From: a virus
Reading direction: 5' to 3' (one strand)
Virus record (IMG/VR): IMGVR_UViG_3300022188_000229
Coordinates: 1 to 64,000 of that record
Length of the DNA: 64,000 bases
This document shows, in pieces, positions 41,218 through 49,391 of the stretch (the stretch's first letter is position 1; each line of letters opens with the position of its first letter). A program made the position numbers and the translations under genes. The notes beneath the pieces are model-generated. The model ran no database searches, was not told the origin of the DNA, and saw only the letters and a program-made list of their open reading frames with translations.

Positions 41218-42489
41218 ATGGAACGAATTATCTTAGTACAAAAGAATATACATGGAAGAGTGAAATACATCGAGCTTACCCTAGAAGAAGCTACAATTCG
41301 TAGAGTATGGGGCCTTATAGACGGTAAGACTCAGAATACTTCTAATACTTATGACTACACAAATAAAGACAAGGCTAATGAGCTGTCCCCTAGTGAGACG
41401 GCTCAAGCCGATTTTAATAGAATCATTGAGACTAAAACTAAGGAGGGTTATCTTGATGCTGTATCACTGGATGAGCTACCTGAATTTGATAATAACCAAA
41501 TGGACTTCAACGATCTGCCTGTACAATTCTGCTGCTCTAAACCCCATACTAGTATTTCTGTATCTAAATGTAATAAACTAATTAAACAAAAACTAGCACG
41601 TTTTTTTATTAAAGAGAATGGGTTGTGTCATTTTATTCTTATAACTGGCACTGGTGAGGTTAAAATCTATACTCGACGTATAGACGATCACACTAGAAAG
41701 TATCCAGAGATTGTTAAGTACATAGAAGACTTAAAACTCCATAAGAATACTTTATTGATTACTGAGTTTGTGATTGATCCGAAGCTTAATATACCTCACA
41801 TGGATGGGTTCAAATTAATTCGTAGTATATCTAAATGTGATGTTTTGGCTGGTAAAGTATTGGAAAATGTAGAAAACTCTATTGCTCGACAAGAAGAACA
41901 TAGAGTAGTAGCAGTGGTATTTAATTTACTCTTTATAGATGGAGAAGATCTTACTAAGATAGAGTATGAAGAAGCTCTTGAATTATTACTTGATGAGTCT
42001 GAGTGGGATGGTCCTGTGATACTACCTAGAGAGGTAAAGTTCAAGTCCTATCAAGAAGCGTATGCTTGGGCGGATGATAATAATGAACAGTATGAGGGGT
42101 TAGTTCTCTGGAATGCGCATGAGAATGCTGAAATAACTTACAATGGTAAACCAAATAGAAGGGCTTGTTATAAAGTTAAAGCTGCGTTAGAAGATGATGT
42201 TGTAGCTTATGCCTGGAAGGAAGGAACAGGCGCTAAACAAGGTAAGGTAGGTAGTCTTTTTATAGGTAAATATAATGTGGTAGGGGAGATAGTCCCTATG
42301 GGTAGAGTAGGCTCAGGCTTAAAAATTAAACAAGGCGAATGTGAAATAGACTATTGGAAACTGCCTTGTGTTATTGAGATTTCCTATTCACAAAGATTTC
42401 CTACAGGGGCTTATCAGTTTCCAGCTTACAGTAAAAAACATGAAGATAAAGTTCCTTCCGACATAGTAGTTGACAAGGATGGATTTTAA
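41218..42489 (+). CDS. ATP-dependent DNA ligase with N-terminal WGR domain
   Basis: Of 423 residues, 1-85 look like a WGR domain (RRVWGLIDGKTQN ... FNRIIETKTKEGY), known in PARPs and a few bacterial ligases. The ligase part shows motif I IKENGLCH (K132 as the adenylated Lys; canonical KxDGxR has Arg where this has Cys), YTRRIDDHT, ITEFVIDP (III), FNLLFIDGEDLT (IIIa), YEGLVLW (IV), RACYKVK (V), then an OB domain (VGSLFIGKYN). It would seal nicks in phage DNA. Cys replacing the motif I Arg is odd. Confidence 0.8.
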   Translation: MERIILVQKNIHGRVKYIELTLEEATIRRVWGLIDGKTQNTSNTYDYTNKDKANELSPSETAQADFNRIIETKTKEGYLDAVSLDELPEFDNNQMDFNDLPVQFCCSKPHTSISVSKCNKLIKQKLARFFIKENGLCHFILITGTGEVKIYTRRIDDHTRKYPEIVKYIEDLKLHKNTLLITEFVIDPKLNIPHMDGFKLIRSISKCDVLAGKVLENVENSIARQEEHRVVAVVFNLLFIDGEDLTKIEYEEALELLLDESEWDGPVILPREVKFKSYQEAYAWADDNNEQYEGLVLWNAHENAEITYNGKPNRRACYKVKAALEDDVVAYAWKEGTGAKQGKVGSLFIGKYNVVGEIVPMGRVGSGLKIKQGECEIDYWKLPCVIEISYSQRFPTGAYQFPAYSKKHEDKVPSDIVVDKDGF

Positions 42490-42490
42490 T

Positions 42491-42754
42491 ATGATAACAA
42501 TAAATAATATAGAACGCACTACGTTAAAATATAACTGTGAGTGTGGCGTGTCCGGCCAGTGTATGTTCAAAGCTCCTAATGGGGATGTAGCATTAATTAT
42601 GGACCTACAGTGCCCCATGTGTAAAAATTTGGAACGTGTGAAGATCTTTAGATATACATCAGAAGAGAAAAGAGAACAGCTATTGGGAGATGATGTAGAT
42701 TTACATTGGGCAATAGTAGTAGATAATATAATTGAGGAGCCACAGGATGAATAA
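42491..42754 (+). CDS. Zinc-binding hypothetical protein
   Basis: The 87-residue protein has NCECGVSGQC and QCPMCKN, a probable zinc ribbon inserted in a beta-rich domain. Start ATG at 42491, directly after the ligase stop, with AAGGATGG; upstream TTG is inside the ligase gene. Overlaps the deaminase by 8 nt. Confidence 0.6.
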   Translation: MITINNIERTTLKYNCECGVSGQCMFKAPNGDVALIMDLQCPMCKNLERVKIFRYTSEEKREQLLGDDVDLHWAIVVDNIIEEPQDE

Positions 42755-43697
42755 AAATTTTACAGACGATCCTTTATTTAAATCTATACATGCTACAGAT
42801 AATTCTTTAGATTTTAATGAAGAGAGGTTCACAAATTTTACTGTAGAAGATGTATATGATATTTTAAATTTAATCAAAGCCAGTTTAATTTCTAATATGT
42901 CTTTTACCAAATGTTTTCAGCATATATGCAGTGAAAAGTTAAAAGACAATGGTAAAGAAGATTTAAAATTACTTACTTTTCAGATAGCTTTCAAACATCT
43001 AGTAGCTTTAAATGATTCAGATATTTTATTTCTAAGTGGCAAGAGGGATTTCGTTGCAGAGGTAGCAGCCCGGCAGTATGGGATGTCCGTACTGGATATT
43101 ACGGAAGAAAATAAACAACAACTTTTTAGAGACTCAGATAGTGTCTACTCTATAACAGACCCCCCTGTACCTAGTTGGGATGAGTATTTCTTTAATGTAT
43201 GTAGACAGGCTGCACGGCATTCTAAATGTTTGTCTAGAAGAATTGGAGCAGTGCTAGTTAAAGATAAAAGTATTATTAGTACTGGATATAATGGACCTCC
43301 GAGAGGGGTGCCTAGTTGTGATCGCAGATGGGAAATAGATTCTCACTTTGTAGCTAGGTATGAGAGTAAGATAGTTGTACCTATTAATCACAATAAGCCT
43401 GTGTGTCCGAGACATACTTTGGGTGCGCAATCCGGTGAGATGCTGGATATTTGTATAGCAGGTCACGCGGAAGAGAATGCTATTTTGAATGCCGCCCGTA
43501 TGGGCGTATGCACTAAAGGAGCTACTTTATTTATGACATGCTCTGTGCCTTGCTTTAGATGCGTAATTAAAATTATTAACGCAGGGATATCAGAAATAGT
43601 AGTTACTGGTATTTCTTTTTATGATGATAATGCGGAGTTCCTCCTAAATAATAGTGATGTTAAGGTTCGTTTTTATGATTTTGAGAAAAAAACATAA
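42747..43697 (+). CDS. dCMP deaminase with long N-terminal extension
   Basis: Residues about 140-316 are a zinc-dependent deaminase: GHAEENAIL (H240, E242), SVPCFRC (about 268-273), and GYNGPPRGVPSCDRRW with CPRH (extra zinc as in T4-type dCMP deaminase). It makes dUMP for dTMP synthesis. The first 140 residues are unusual; ILFLSGKRDFVAEVAARQYG resembles a degenerate nucleoside-kinase P-loop region, but no GxxGxGK remains. Start ATG at 42747 with GAGGAGCC upstream. Confidence 0.83.
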   Translation: MNKNFTDDPLFKSIHATDNSLDFNEERFTNFTVEDVYDILNLIKASLISNMSFTKCFQHICSEKLKDNGKEDLKLLTFQIAFKHLVALNDSDILFLSGKRDFVAEVAARQYGMSVLDITEENKQQLFRDSDSVYSITDPPVPSWDEYFFNVCRQAARHSKCLSRRIGAVLVKDKSIISTGYNGPPRGVPSCDRRWEIDSHFVARYESKIVVPINHNKPVCPRHTLGAQSGEMLDICIAGHAEENAILNAARMGVCTKGATLFMTCSVPCFRCVIKIINAGISEIVVTGISFYDDNAEFLLNNSDVKVRFYDFEKKT

Positions 43698-43718
43698 CAA
43701 TTTTTTTGATTTCTGTAC

Positions 43719-43747
43719 TATACTATATATAGAGGGCAGAAAAGCCT
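43719..43747 (+). promoter_or_regulatory. Possible different-class promoter and small leader hairpin
   Basis: TATACT at 43719-43724 without a TTGACA at -35, followed by a GGGC/GCCT hairpin (43734-43747). It lies ahead of the 169-residue gene and may be a middle or late promoter needing a phage factor. Confidence 0.35.
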
Positions 43748-43773
43748 AACAAAATTAAAAAGGAGAACTAAAT

Positions 43774-44283
43774 ATGTCAGAATACAATTTTTATCAAATT
43801 GACCACACCGGAGTAAACGAGCCGGATAGAGACGCAGATGCAAGAACAGATGGAGCTACTCCCATCAGACGAGCACTTGATGCTAAAATTTCAAATTTCG
43901 GTGCAAAGAACATAGGCGCAAGAATGAGTTCCGATTATACTAGAACTGATCTAATCTTCGAGTCTAAAGATAATCTGCTCGACCATAACGTACTTATTGA
44001 GGATACAGGAATGGGAAGTAATGTTGCTGGTAGGGGCATTAGTGTAGTACATAATCCATATCTAGAGGGTTCCTCTGTTAAGAGAGTTAGAGATGAACAA
44101 GCATTTAGAATGGGTATGTCAGATAATAGAGGATCAAGCGTAGACGCACCTGGCTTTGACGTATCTGATACTGATGTAGTTATAGAGGGTATGGTCGCTG
44201 GAAAGAATTGGCCTACTGAAGGTTGGCGTACTTACGGTGGTAAATATGATTTCACACCTTATACTGGTGGCGGAATCCATTAA
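43774..44283 (+). CDS. Hypothetical Asp/Gly/Arg-rich protein, possibly virion
   Basis: The 169-residue hydrophilic protein (DRDADARTDGATPIRR, GMGSNVAGRGISVVHN, ending TPYTGGGIH) has no motif I know. Strong AAAAAGGAGAACTAA site suggests high expression. Composition is like a structural or decoration protein, but this is only an impression. Confidence 0.5.
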   Translation: MSEYNFYQIDHTGVNEPDRDADARTDGATPIRRALDAKISNFGAKNIGARMSSDYTRTDLIFESKDNLLDHNVLIEDTGMGSNVAGRGISVVHNPYLEGSSVKRVRDEQAFRMGMSDNRGSSVDAPGFDVSDTDVVIEGMVAGKNWPTEGWRTYGGKYDFTPYTGGGIH

Positions 44284-44303
44284 TAACAAAAGAGCCTAAT
44301 TAA

Positions 44304-44516
44304 ATGAAAGAGAATTTCTGTGAATGTGACAAATGGAATTTTTATATAACTCATTACCATGAAACTTTTTATTGGCATCCTAAAGCAAAAAATTGGTATG
44401 TTCAATGGGTGAGCCTCTCAGAACAAGGGGGGTACACCCAGGTTTCAAGGTATGCAATTCCAATGTCCTTCTGCCCATTATGTGGTGGTAAATTAAATGA
44501 CCCTGAGGAAGGCTAG
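44304..44516 (+). CDS. 70-residue aromatic, zinc-binding-type protein
   Basis: Contains CECDKW at the N-terminus and SFCPLCGGK near the C-terminus, which may jointly bind zinc, with many Trp/Tyr/His between. Short phage protein without assigned function. Located between the 169-residue gene and the membrane protein. Confidence 0.55.
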   Translation: MKENFCECDKWNFYITHYHETFYWHPKAKNWYVQWVSLSEQGGYTQVSRYAIPMSFCPLCGGKLNDPEEG

Positions 44517-44522
44517 CCTTTT

Positions 44523-45062
44523 ATGACTAATGATGATAATACAGACACAGGTCCAGTTGTAAAACTGCATCTACAAGAGTCAAAAAATATGCAGAAGGAG
44601 TGGTTTACTTACGCCTTAGATGCTATTCAAAGGCTCTCTGATAAGATTGAAATAACTGTATTATCCATACAGAAAGAACGCGAAGAGTCCTTGTTACGTA
44701 TGGTAGAACTTCGTGAGCAATTGTTGGAACAACTAACGATTAATGACAAAAGTAATACTAAAGAATGGGTAAGAGTGAGTGTTAAGTTAGACGATACCTT
44801 AAAAGAATTAACAGCAAAACTTTCTAAATCTGAAAGTGAAACTAAATTACTCTTAAAAGAATTTACTAAAGACTACGGCGATAAAATGAAAGAAGTAACC
44901 GATGCCATTCAAATAACTAAAGATACTCAATTAGTGGTTGGTACAAAAGTTAGAACTTATATAGCAATGACAGGAATAATTGTCACAGCAGTTATTACTA
45001 CGCTTGCAGGGGGAGCCCTTGTATTATTTAAAGATGCCATTAAAGCCTGGATAGGGAGTTAA
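44523..45062 (+). CDS. Coiled-coil protein with C-terminal membrane segment
   Basis: 179 residues: an acidic N-terminus, long coiled coil (ALDAIQRLSDKIEITVLSIQ through TKDTQLVVGTK), then one transmembrane helix (TYIAMTGIIVTAVITTLAGG, about 147-168) and a short tail. The layout is reminiscent of signalling or tail-length membrane factors. It lies two bases upstream of the PAS gene, so the two are almost certainly translated together and may form a membrane-linked sensor pair; that link is inference. Confidence 0.62.
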   Translation: MTNDDNTDTGPVVKLHLQESKNMQKEWFTYALDAIQRLSDKIEITVLSIQKEREESLLRMVELREQLLEQLTINDKSNTKEWVRVSVKLDDTLKELTAKLSKSESETKLLLKEFTKDYGDKMKEVTDAIQITKDTQLVVGTKVRTYIAMTGIIVTAVITTLAGGALVLFKDAIKAWIGS

Positions 45063-45064
45063 AT

Positions 45065-47209
45065 ATGGTCCACGATCTAGAAAAACTAAGAAAACTGACA
45101 GAAACTTTAACAAGTAATGGTTATTTAACTGATCAAGCCGCTTCCTGGGAATATGCGTTTGACTCAGTAAAAGCTTTTGTTTGTATAACTAATACTGCTT
45201 TTAAATTGAAGTATGTAAATAAACCTCTCCGTAATATATTAAAAATCCAATCAGAAGAATTTATAAACCAAGAACTGTATAGTATTTTAGGTGATAAAGA
45301 CCTACAAAGAGAGCTAGACAGTAAGCAGGGAGTAATAGCCTTAGAAGGAGGCTCAATAACTTATCAAGAGCTTTTTATAAAGTCTTTTAATGGGTGGTAT
45401 GAGTCCCATAGAAACAATATAGTGACTAGTAAAGGTGAACTCATAGGATATATTTATATTTTTACTGATGTTACACAAAAACGATTAGCTCTTGAGGCTT
45501 TAAAGAAGAGTGAGAAAAACTATAGACTTCTATTTGAGTCTATGCTGGATGGTTTTGCTCTCCATAAGATGTTATTTAATGAAGAAGGTGAGCCTTATGA
45601 TTATGAATTCATAAATGTAAACCCGGCTTTTGAAAAGATAACCGGCTTAACTGCAAAACAATTAGTAAGCTATACAGCCTTAGATGTTTTACCTAAACTT
45701 GAGCAGCATTGGTTTGATGTTTATATTAAGGTGGTTCAGACAGGGAAATCCTATAGATTTAGTAACTACTCTCCTGAACTATGTAAGTATTATGATGTAG
45801 TAGTATTTAGACCCATGCCTGGTTATTTTGCCTGTATTATATCCGATATAACTGATAGGACTTTAGCCGAAGAAAACCTTCAAATTTCTGAGAAACGTTT
45901 CCGTGAAATTATTGAGAAGGTAGAAGGTATAGCAATAAGAGGGTATGATGAGCACTTTAATGTGATTTTTTGGAACAAAGCTTGTGAAACTCTTTATGGT
46001 TATACTAGGCAGGAAGCTGAAGGAGAGAATATAGAAGACCTCACTTTTTTAAAAGGATTAAAGGTACCAGTTGAAGAGTTTCTTGAAGATTGGTTTGATG
46101 ATACTACCCCTCCCCCAGCACAAGAATTAATCCTTAAGGATAAATTTGGAACAGATGTTCATGTGTTTTCTTCCAGCGTACTACATCAAACTGCTATTGG
46201 TAAGGAGATGTTTTGTATTGATGTTGATTTGAATCCTATTAAAGATGCACAGAAGGCTTTACATGATACTAATATATTATTAAATGGCATATTAAATGCT
46301 ATTCCTGATGCAATAGTTGTTCAAGATGCTGATCATAATGTAGTTAAGTGTAATAAAGCCGGCAAAAACTTCTTTAATGTAACCTCTAAGCAGGTAGAAG
46401 GAGTAAAATGCTTTCATTTACTAGGTCGTGATGATAACTGTGATGAGTGCCAGACAAAGATAGCAAGAGCAACTAAGAAACCAGCTAAATTGGAACGTTT
46501 TATAGAGGAGCTACAAAGTTGGTTTGATTGCAGATCTTATCCTCTTTTGGATGAAGAGGGTAATGTTACTAAAATAATAGAGCATCTAAGAGACATTTCT
46601 GACTGGAAAAAAGAACAAGAGATGTATAAGGATGCGCATTTAAAGGTAGAACAATCTCTTAGAAGATTGAGGTTTATAGTGCAGGCGGTAGATGGATTTT
46701 TATGGGAAAAAACCTTTAATATAGACTCTAAAGATTGGGAACATACTTATATTGATCCTTCGTTCTGCCGTGAATTTTACGGACTAGGAGGCAACGATGA
46801 AGAAATATGTGAGCAAGCGTACGGGAAGTCAACAGAACAGTTACTACAGCTTTGTGATGATCCAGACCCTATCAATTCTTTTGCAGTTGTATGTGCTGCC
46901 ACTGACAATCATTGTATTGAGCAAGGAACATCTTGTGAATACTTTGAGATGGGGTATTTAAATAATATATGGACTATATTAAAAGTAAGAAAAACTCCTT
47001 TATATGATGACGACAATAAATGTATAGCTATCCTAGGTTTTGCTAGAGATTGTTCATGTGATTCACACTCTGTGAGAGAACTTATAGAGAATGGTATAGA
47101 TTCAGAAAGAATTGAAAAACTTAAGACAGATAGTAATAGAATTAAATTATATTGGGTAGTAAAAAGAAAGAATGAGATAAAAGATTTAACTCATTTAGAC
47201 TTTCCTTAG
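45065..47209 (+). CDS. Multi-PAS-domain sensor protein without kinase domain
   Basis: The 714-residue soluble protein is made of about five PAS/PAC units. Visible repeats: AFVCITNTAFKLKYVNKPLR (about 35-55), SEKNYRLLFESMLDGFAL (about 155) with NVNPAFEKITGLTAKQL, KRFREIIEKVEGIAI (about 278) with IFWNKACETLYGYTRQEAEG, LNAIPDAIVVQDADHNVVKC (about 415) and FIVQAVDGFLWEK (about 540). Each ends with a PAC-like 'I.DIT..K' (FTDVTQKR, ISDITDRT, LRDISDWK). There is no HisKA, HATPase, GGDEF or EAL output. A terminator overlaps its stop. PAS sensors are rare in phages. Its output partner may be the receiver at 49392. Confidence 0.83.
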   Translation: MVHDLEKLRKLTETLTSNGYLTDQAASWEYAFDSVKAFVCITNTAFKLKYVNKPLRNILKIQSEEFINQELYSILGDKDLQRELDSKQGVIALEGGSITYQELFIKSFNGWYESHRNNIVTSKGELIGYIYIFTDVTQKRLALEALKKSEKNYRLLFESMLDGFALHKMLFNEEGEPYDYEFINVNPAFEKITGLTAKQLVSYTALDVLPKLEQHWFDVYIKVVQTGKSYRFSNYSPELCKYYDVVVFRPMPGYFACIISDITDRTLAEENLQISEKRFREIIEKVEGIAIRGYDEHFNVIFWNKACETLYGYTRQEAEGENIEDLTFLKGLKVPVEEFLEDWFDDTTPPPAQELILKDKFGTDVHVFSSSVLHQTAIGKEMFCIDVDLNPIKDAQKALHDTNILLNGILNAIPDAIVVQDADHNVVKCNKAGKNFFNVTSKQVEGVKCFHLLGRDDNCDECQTKIARATKKPAKLERFIEELQSWFDCRSYPLLDEEGNVTKIIEHLRDISDWKKEQEMYKDAHLKVEQSLRRLRFIVQAVDGFLWEKTFNIDSKDWEHTYIDPSFCREFYGLGGNDEEICEQAYGKSTEQLLQLCDDPDPINSFAVVCAATDNHCIEQGTSCEYFEMGYLNNIWTILKVRKTPLYDDDNKCIAILGFARDCSCDSHSVRELIENGIDSERIEKLKTDSNRIKLYWVVKRKNEIKDLTHLDFP

Positions 47210-47227
47210 TCAATGAGTTAATTTTTA
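47186..47227 (+). terminator. Rho-independent terminator after PAS gene
   Basis: TTAACTCATT (47186-47195) pairs with AATGAGTTAA (47212-47221), with an inner GACT/AGTC stem and TTCCTT loop, followed by TTTTT at 47222-47226. The hairpin covers the stop codon of the PAS gene. It would end or attenuate transcription before hsp20. Confidence 0.65.
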
Positions 47228-47234
47228 ATAAGGA

Positions 47235-47248
47235 ATTATGGGGCTCCC
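47235..47248 (+). repeat. Left arm of a 14-bp perfect inverted repeat flanking hsp20
   Basis: ATTATGGGGCTCCC in the hsp20 leader; its exact reverse complement occurs at 47778-47791 after the gene. The CTCC (47244-47247) could also pair with the ribosome site GGAG at 47256-47259, closing an 8-nt loop. Confidence 0.8.
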
Positions 47249-47268
47249 GTAAAAAGGAGAAAGAAACT

Positions 47269-47769
47269 ATGAAAAGAAATATGAAAGATTTAGTTAAGAG
47301 ACGCAGCTCCCTAGGGAGTGTGTTTGCTGCTAATCGTTTCGACGATCTTTTTAGTGAGGTATATGCACTAATGGATCATGCTTGGAACGATTGGGATCTA
47401 AGCGCTAGTGCATTTCACGCCCTCCAACCTAAAGCAAACTTTCCAAAAATTAACGTGGCAGAAACTAGTTCTGCGTATGAAGTGGAAATTGCAATTTCAG
47501 GGTTCGATAAGGACAACCTGGAGCTGGAATTTAGGGACTCGTGTTTGTTTATTAAGGCTGATAAAGCTAATGAGCAAGAAGATGAAGATAAGAAGTGGCT
47601 AAGGAAGGAAATTTCTAGCAGATCGTTTAGACGAGCTCTGCAGTTTCCATTAAAGGTTGATAGTTCTTCAATCAGTAGCACATATGATGCAGCTAAAGGC
47701 ATCGTTACTTGTGTACTGCCTAAGCAATTAAAAAAAGAACCAAACGTAGTAAAAATAAAAATAAAATAA
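47269..47769 (+). CDS. Small heat-shock protein (Hsp20/alpha-crystallin)
   Basis: The 166-residue protein has an N-terminal arm (RFDDLFSEVYALMDHAW) and then the alpha-crystallin domain: FPKINVAETSSAYEVEIAIS, then GFDKDNLELEFRDSCLFI, KWLRKEISSRSFRRALQFPL and DAAKGIVTCVLPK (A-x-x-x-G-x-L-like). It acts as an ATP-independent holdase. Cyanophages carry hsp20 genes for virion or host protein folding. The gene is framed by a perfect 14-bp inverted repeat, and its ribosome site may be masked. Start ATG at 47269 with AAGGAG. Confidence 0.88.
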   Translation: MKRNMKDLVKRRSSLGSVFAANRFDDLFSEVYALMDHAWNDWDLSASAFHALQPKANFPKINVAETSSAYEVEIAISGFDKDNLELEFRDSCLFIKADKANEQEDEDKKWLRKEISSRSFRRALQFPLKVDSSSISSTYDAAKGIVTCVLPKQLKKEPNVVKIKIK

Positions 47770-47775
47770 AATAAA

Positions 47776-47796
47776 TTGGGAGCCCCATAATCCCAA
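47776..47796 (+). repeat. Right arm of hsp20-flanking inverted repeat, with local hairpin
   Basis: GGGAGCCCCATAAT (47778-47791) is the exact reverse complement of the left arm at 47235-47248. Locally TTGGGA (47776-47781) also pairs with TCCCAA (47791-47796). The two structures exclude each other. Confidence 0.75.
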
Positions 47797-47812
47797 CACT
47801 AAAGGAGAAAGC

Positions 47813-48040
47813 ATGGCAAGAAATTTTTATGATTGTGCCAAAAATGGCGGTAAGGTGATTAATAAAAAAACAAAGGATGGTAGGATGATTAAAGTTTGTT
47901 ATGATAGAGAAGGTAACTCTCATATTAAGCAAAACAATAGGAAGAAAAGAAAGAAAAATAACGCAGTTAGACATAAGGTTAAAGCTTCTGTATCTAGTTT
48001 ACAGACATTGGCAGACCATTTTAATAGTAAGAGGCATTAA
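47813..48040 (+). CDS. Small basic phage protein
   Basis: The 75-residue protein has CAKNGGKVINKKTKDGRMIK and VCYDREGNSH, then a basic tail (NNRKKRKKNN). The pattern looks familiar from short phage proteins of unknown function, possibly DNA- or head-associated. Ribosome site AAAGGAGAAAGC. Confidence 0.55.
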   Translation: MARNFYDCAKNGGKVINKKTKDGRMIKVCYDREGNSHIKQNNRKKRKKNNAVRHKVKASVSSLQTLADHFNSKRH

Positions 48041-48057
48041 TAAAAGGAACAAGACAT

Positions 48058-48531
48058 ATGATTAGATTTGAAGACGGTGATGATAGTTTGGTAGAGGTAT
48101 TTTTGGAAGTAATGGAGGATAGATTCCCACATTTTCAGTTCCTTAAATTTAAATTAGTATATGATTTGAAGAAGAGGACCAAGAATGGGCAGATTACTTT
48201 GGCTAGTATTGAGTTAGCCTCACCAAAAATTAAATACTTTTCACAGGATGAAAAAGCGGCAGAAGGGTATGATTATATTCTATTTGTAGATAAAAAAGCG
48301 TGGGATTTAGCCGGTGATAAAGATAAGAGAAGATTAATCTCTCATGAGATGCGACATGTTTTTGTTGATGAAAAAGATAAAGCAAAACTAGTAGGGCATG
48401 AGATAGAAGATTTCTATCAGGAGATAGAATTAAATAAAGACGATCCAGAATGGGGCCGTAAACTTGTCAGACTAATGACTGATGTTTATGATCAGGAAAA
48501 GGAAATGTCTAAACCAAATAAAGGATATTAA
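48058..48531 (+). CDS. Putative phage metallopeptidase
   Basis: In the 157-residue protein, RLISHEMRHVFVDEK holds an HExxH zinc motif (H96, E97, H100). YDYILFVDKKAWDL and GHEIEDFYQEI match the phage putative metallopeptidase family (Pfam PhageMetallopep). Activity in any phage is not established to my knowledge; it could process a host or virion protein. Placed in the block with Hsp20 and receiver. Confidence 0.7.
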   Translation: MIRFEDGDDSLVEVFLEVMEDRFPHFQFLKFKLVYDLKKRTKNGQITLASIELASPKIKYFSQDEKAAEGYDYILFVDKKAWDLAGDKDKRRLISHEMRHVFVDEKDKAKLVGHEIEDFYQEIELNKDDPEWGRKLVRLMTDVYDQEKEMSKPNKGY

Positions 48532-48543
48532 GGAGTAAGACCT

Positions 48544-48792
48544 ATGGAAGATAAGAAAGAATTAACCCCTGAAGAGTGGGAAGTTGAAGTAAAAGCTAGA
48601 CTTAATGAGTTTATAGATAATTTCCTTAGTGTATCTAAGGAATGTAATATGGCAACCAAGTATTTTCATCCTGAACAGGAGGTTTTTGAAACTCATATTG
48701 AGTATGACAAGTCAAAAACTAACGGGGCAGAGCTTAGGGTAGTTTTTAATTTTGTTGAAGATTTTGATCTATCTTCAATGAGTTTTACCTAA
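48544..48792 (+). CDS. Hypothetical 82-residue acidic protein
   Basis: Contains LTPEEWEVEVKARLNEFIDN and an acidic C-terminus. No family recognised. AAGGAGTAAGACC ribosome site. Co-oriented with and close to the metallopeptidase-like gene. Confidence 0.5.
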   Translation: MEDKKELTPEEWEVEVKARLNEFIDNFLSVSKECNMATKYFHPEQEVFETHIEYDKSKTNGAELRVVFNFVEDFDLSSMSFT

Positions 48793-48824
48793 TTATTTAA
48801 CCTCGTATATAGTAGGAGTAGCAT

Positions 48825-49379
48825 ATGAAAAAGGGAACCATTTATTTTAGAGATGGGGATTTAATTGCGAAAAGTGGCGAGACACGGGTGTATACAATGA
48901 ATGATGAACTCTTCATGGAGTCACAAAGAGGTAATTTAATATCAGCAGAGCAAGATCTTAGTGATTATATTTGGCAAATAAATAATAAGCCCTTTGGTAA
49001 TTGTTTAGTTGTAGGTTTAGGACTAGGAGTTGCTGCTAGATATATTCTCTCTTTAAATAGAGTGAATAAAGTAACTGTTGTAGAAGAAGATAGGAGTGTT
49101 ATTAGAGCACAAGTAGATGCAGTTCCTATTAGTGATGATAGACTAACTATAATAAACAAAGAGTTCTTGTCTTTTCTTTATAGAACTAGAGAGAAGTTTG
49201 ATTTTATCTTTATTGATTGTTATAATAAAATTGATGAAGACACCTTCCCAATAGTTGCCGATATTGCTGCAGCCAGTAAATCAGCCCTAGCGAAGGATGG
49301 AATTCTTATAGGATGGTTAGATAATAGTACCCCTGAGATATTTATTGATGCATTTTATGGGTTATTTACACTTCATTAG
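48825..49379 (+). CDS. Spermidine-synthase-like / SAM methyltransferase-fold protein
   Basis: In the 184-residue protein, GNCLVVGLGLGVAARYIL (motif I GLGLG), VNKVTVVEEDRSVIRAQ (acidic motif II) and FDFIFIDCYNKI (motif IV) follow the polyamine-synthase-like Rossmann layout. It lacks the N-terminal domain of true spermidine synthases. Such genes occur in various phages; role unclear (methylation, or aminopropyl transfer to polyamines for DNA packaging). Confidence 0.65.
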   Translation: MKKGTIYFRDGDLIAKSGETRVYTMNDELFMESQRGNLISAEQDLSDYIWQINNKPFGNCLVVGLGLGVAARYILSLNRVNKVTVVEEDRSVIRAQVDAVPISDDRLTIINKEFLSFLYRTREKFDFIFIDCYNKIDEDTFPIVADIAAASKSALAKDGILIGWLDNSTPEIFIDAFYGLFTLH

Positions 49380-49391
49380 GAGGTCCCCAAC

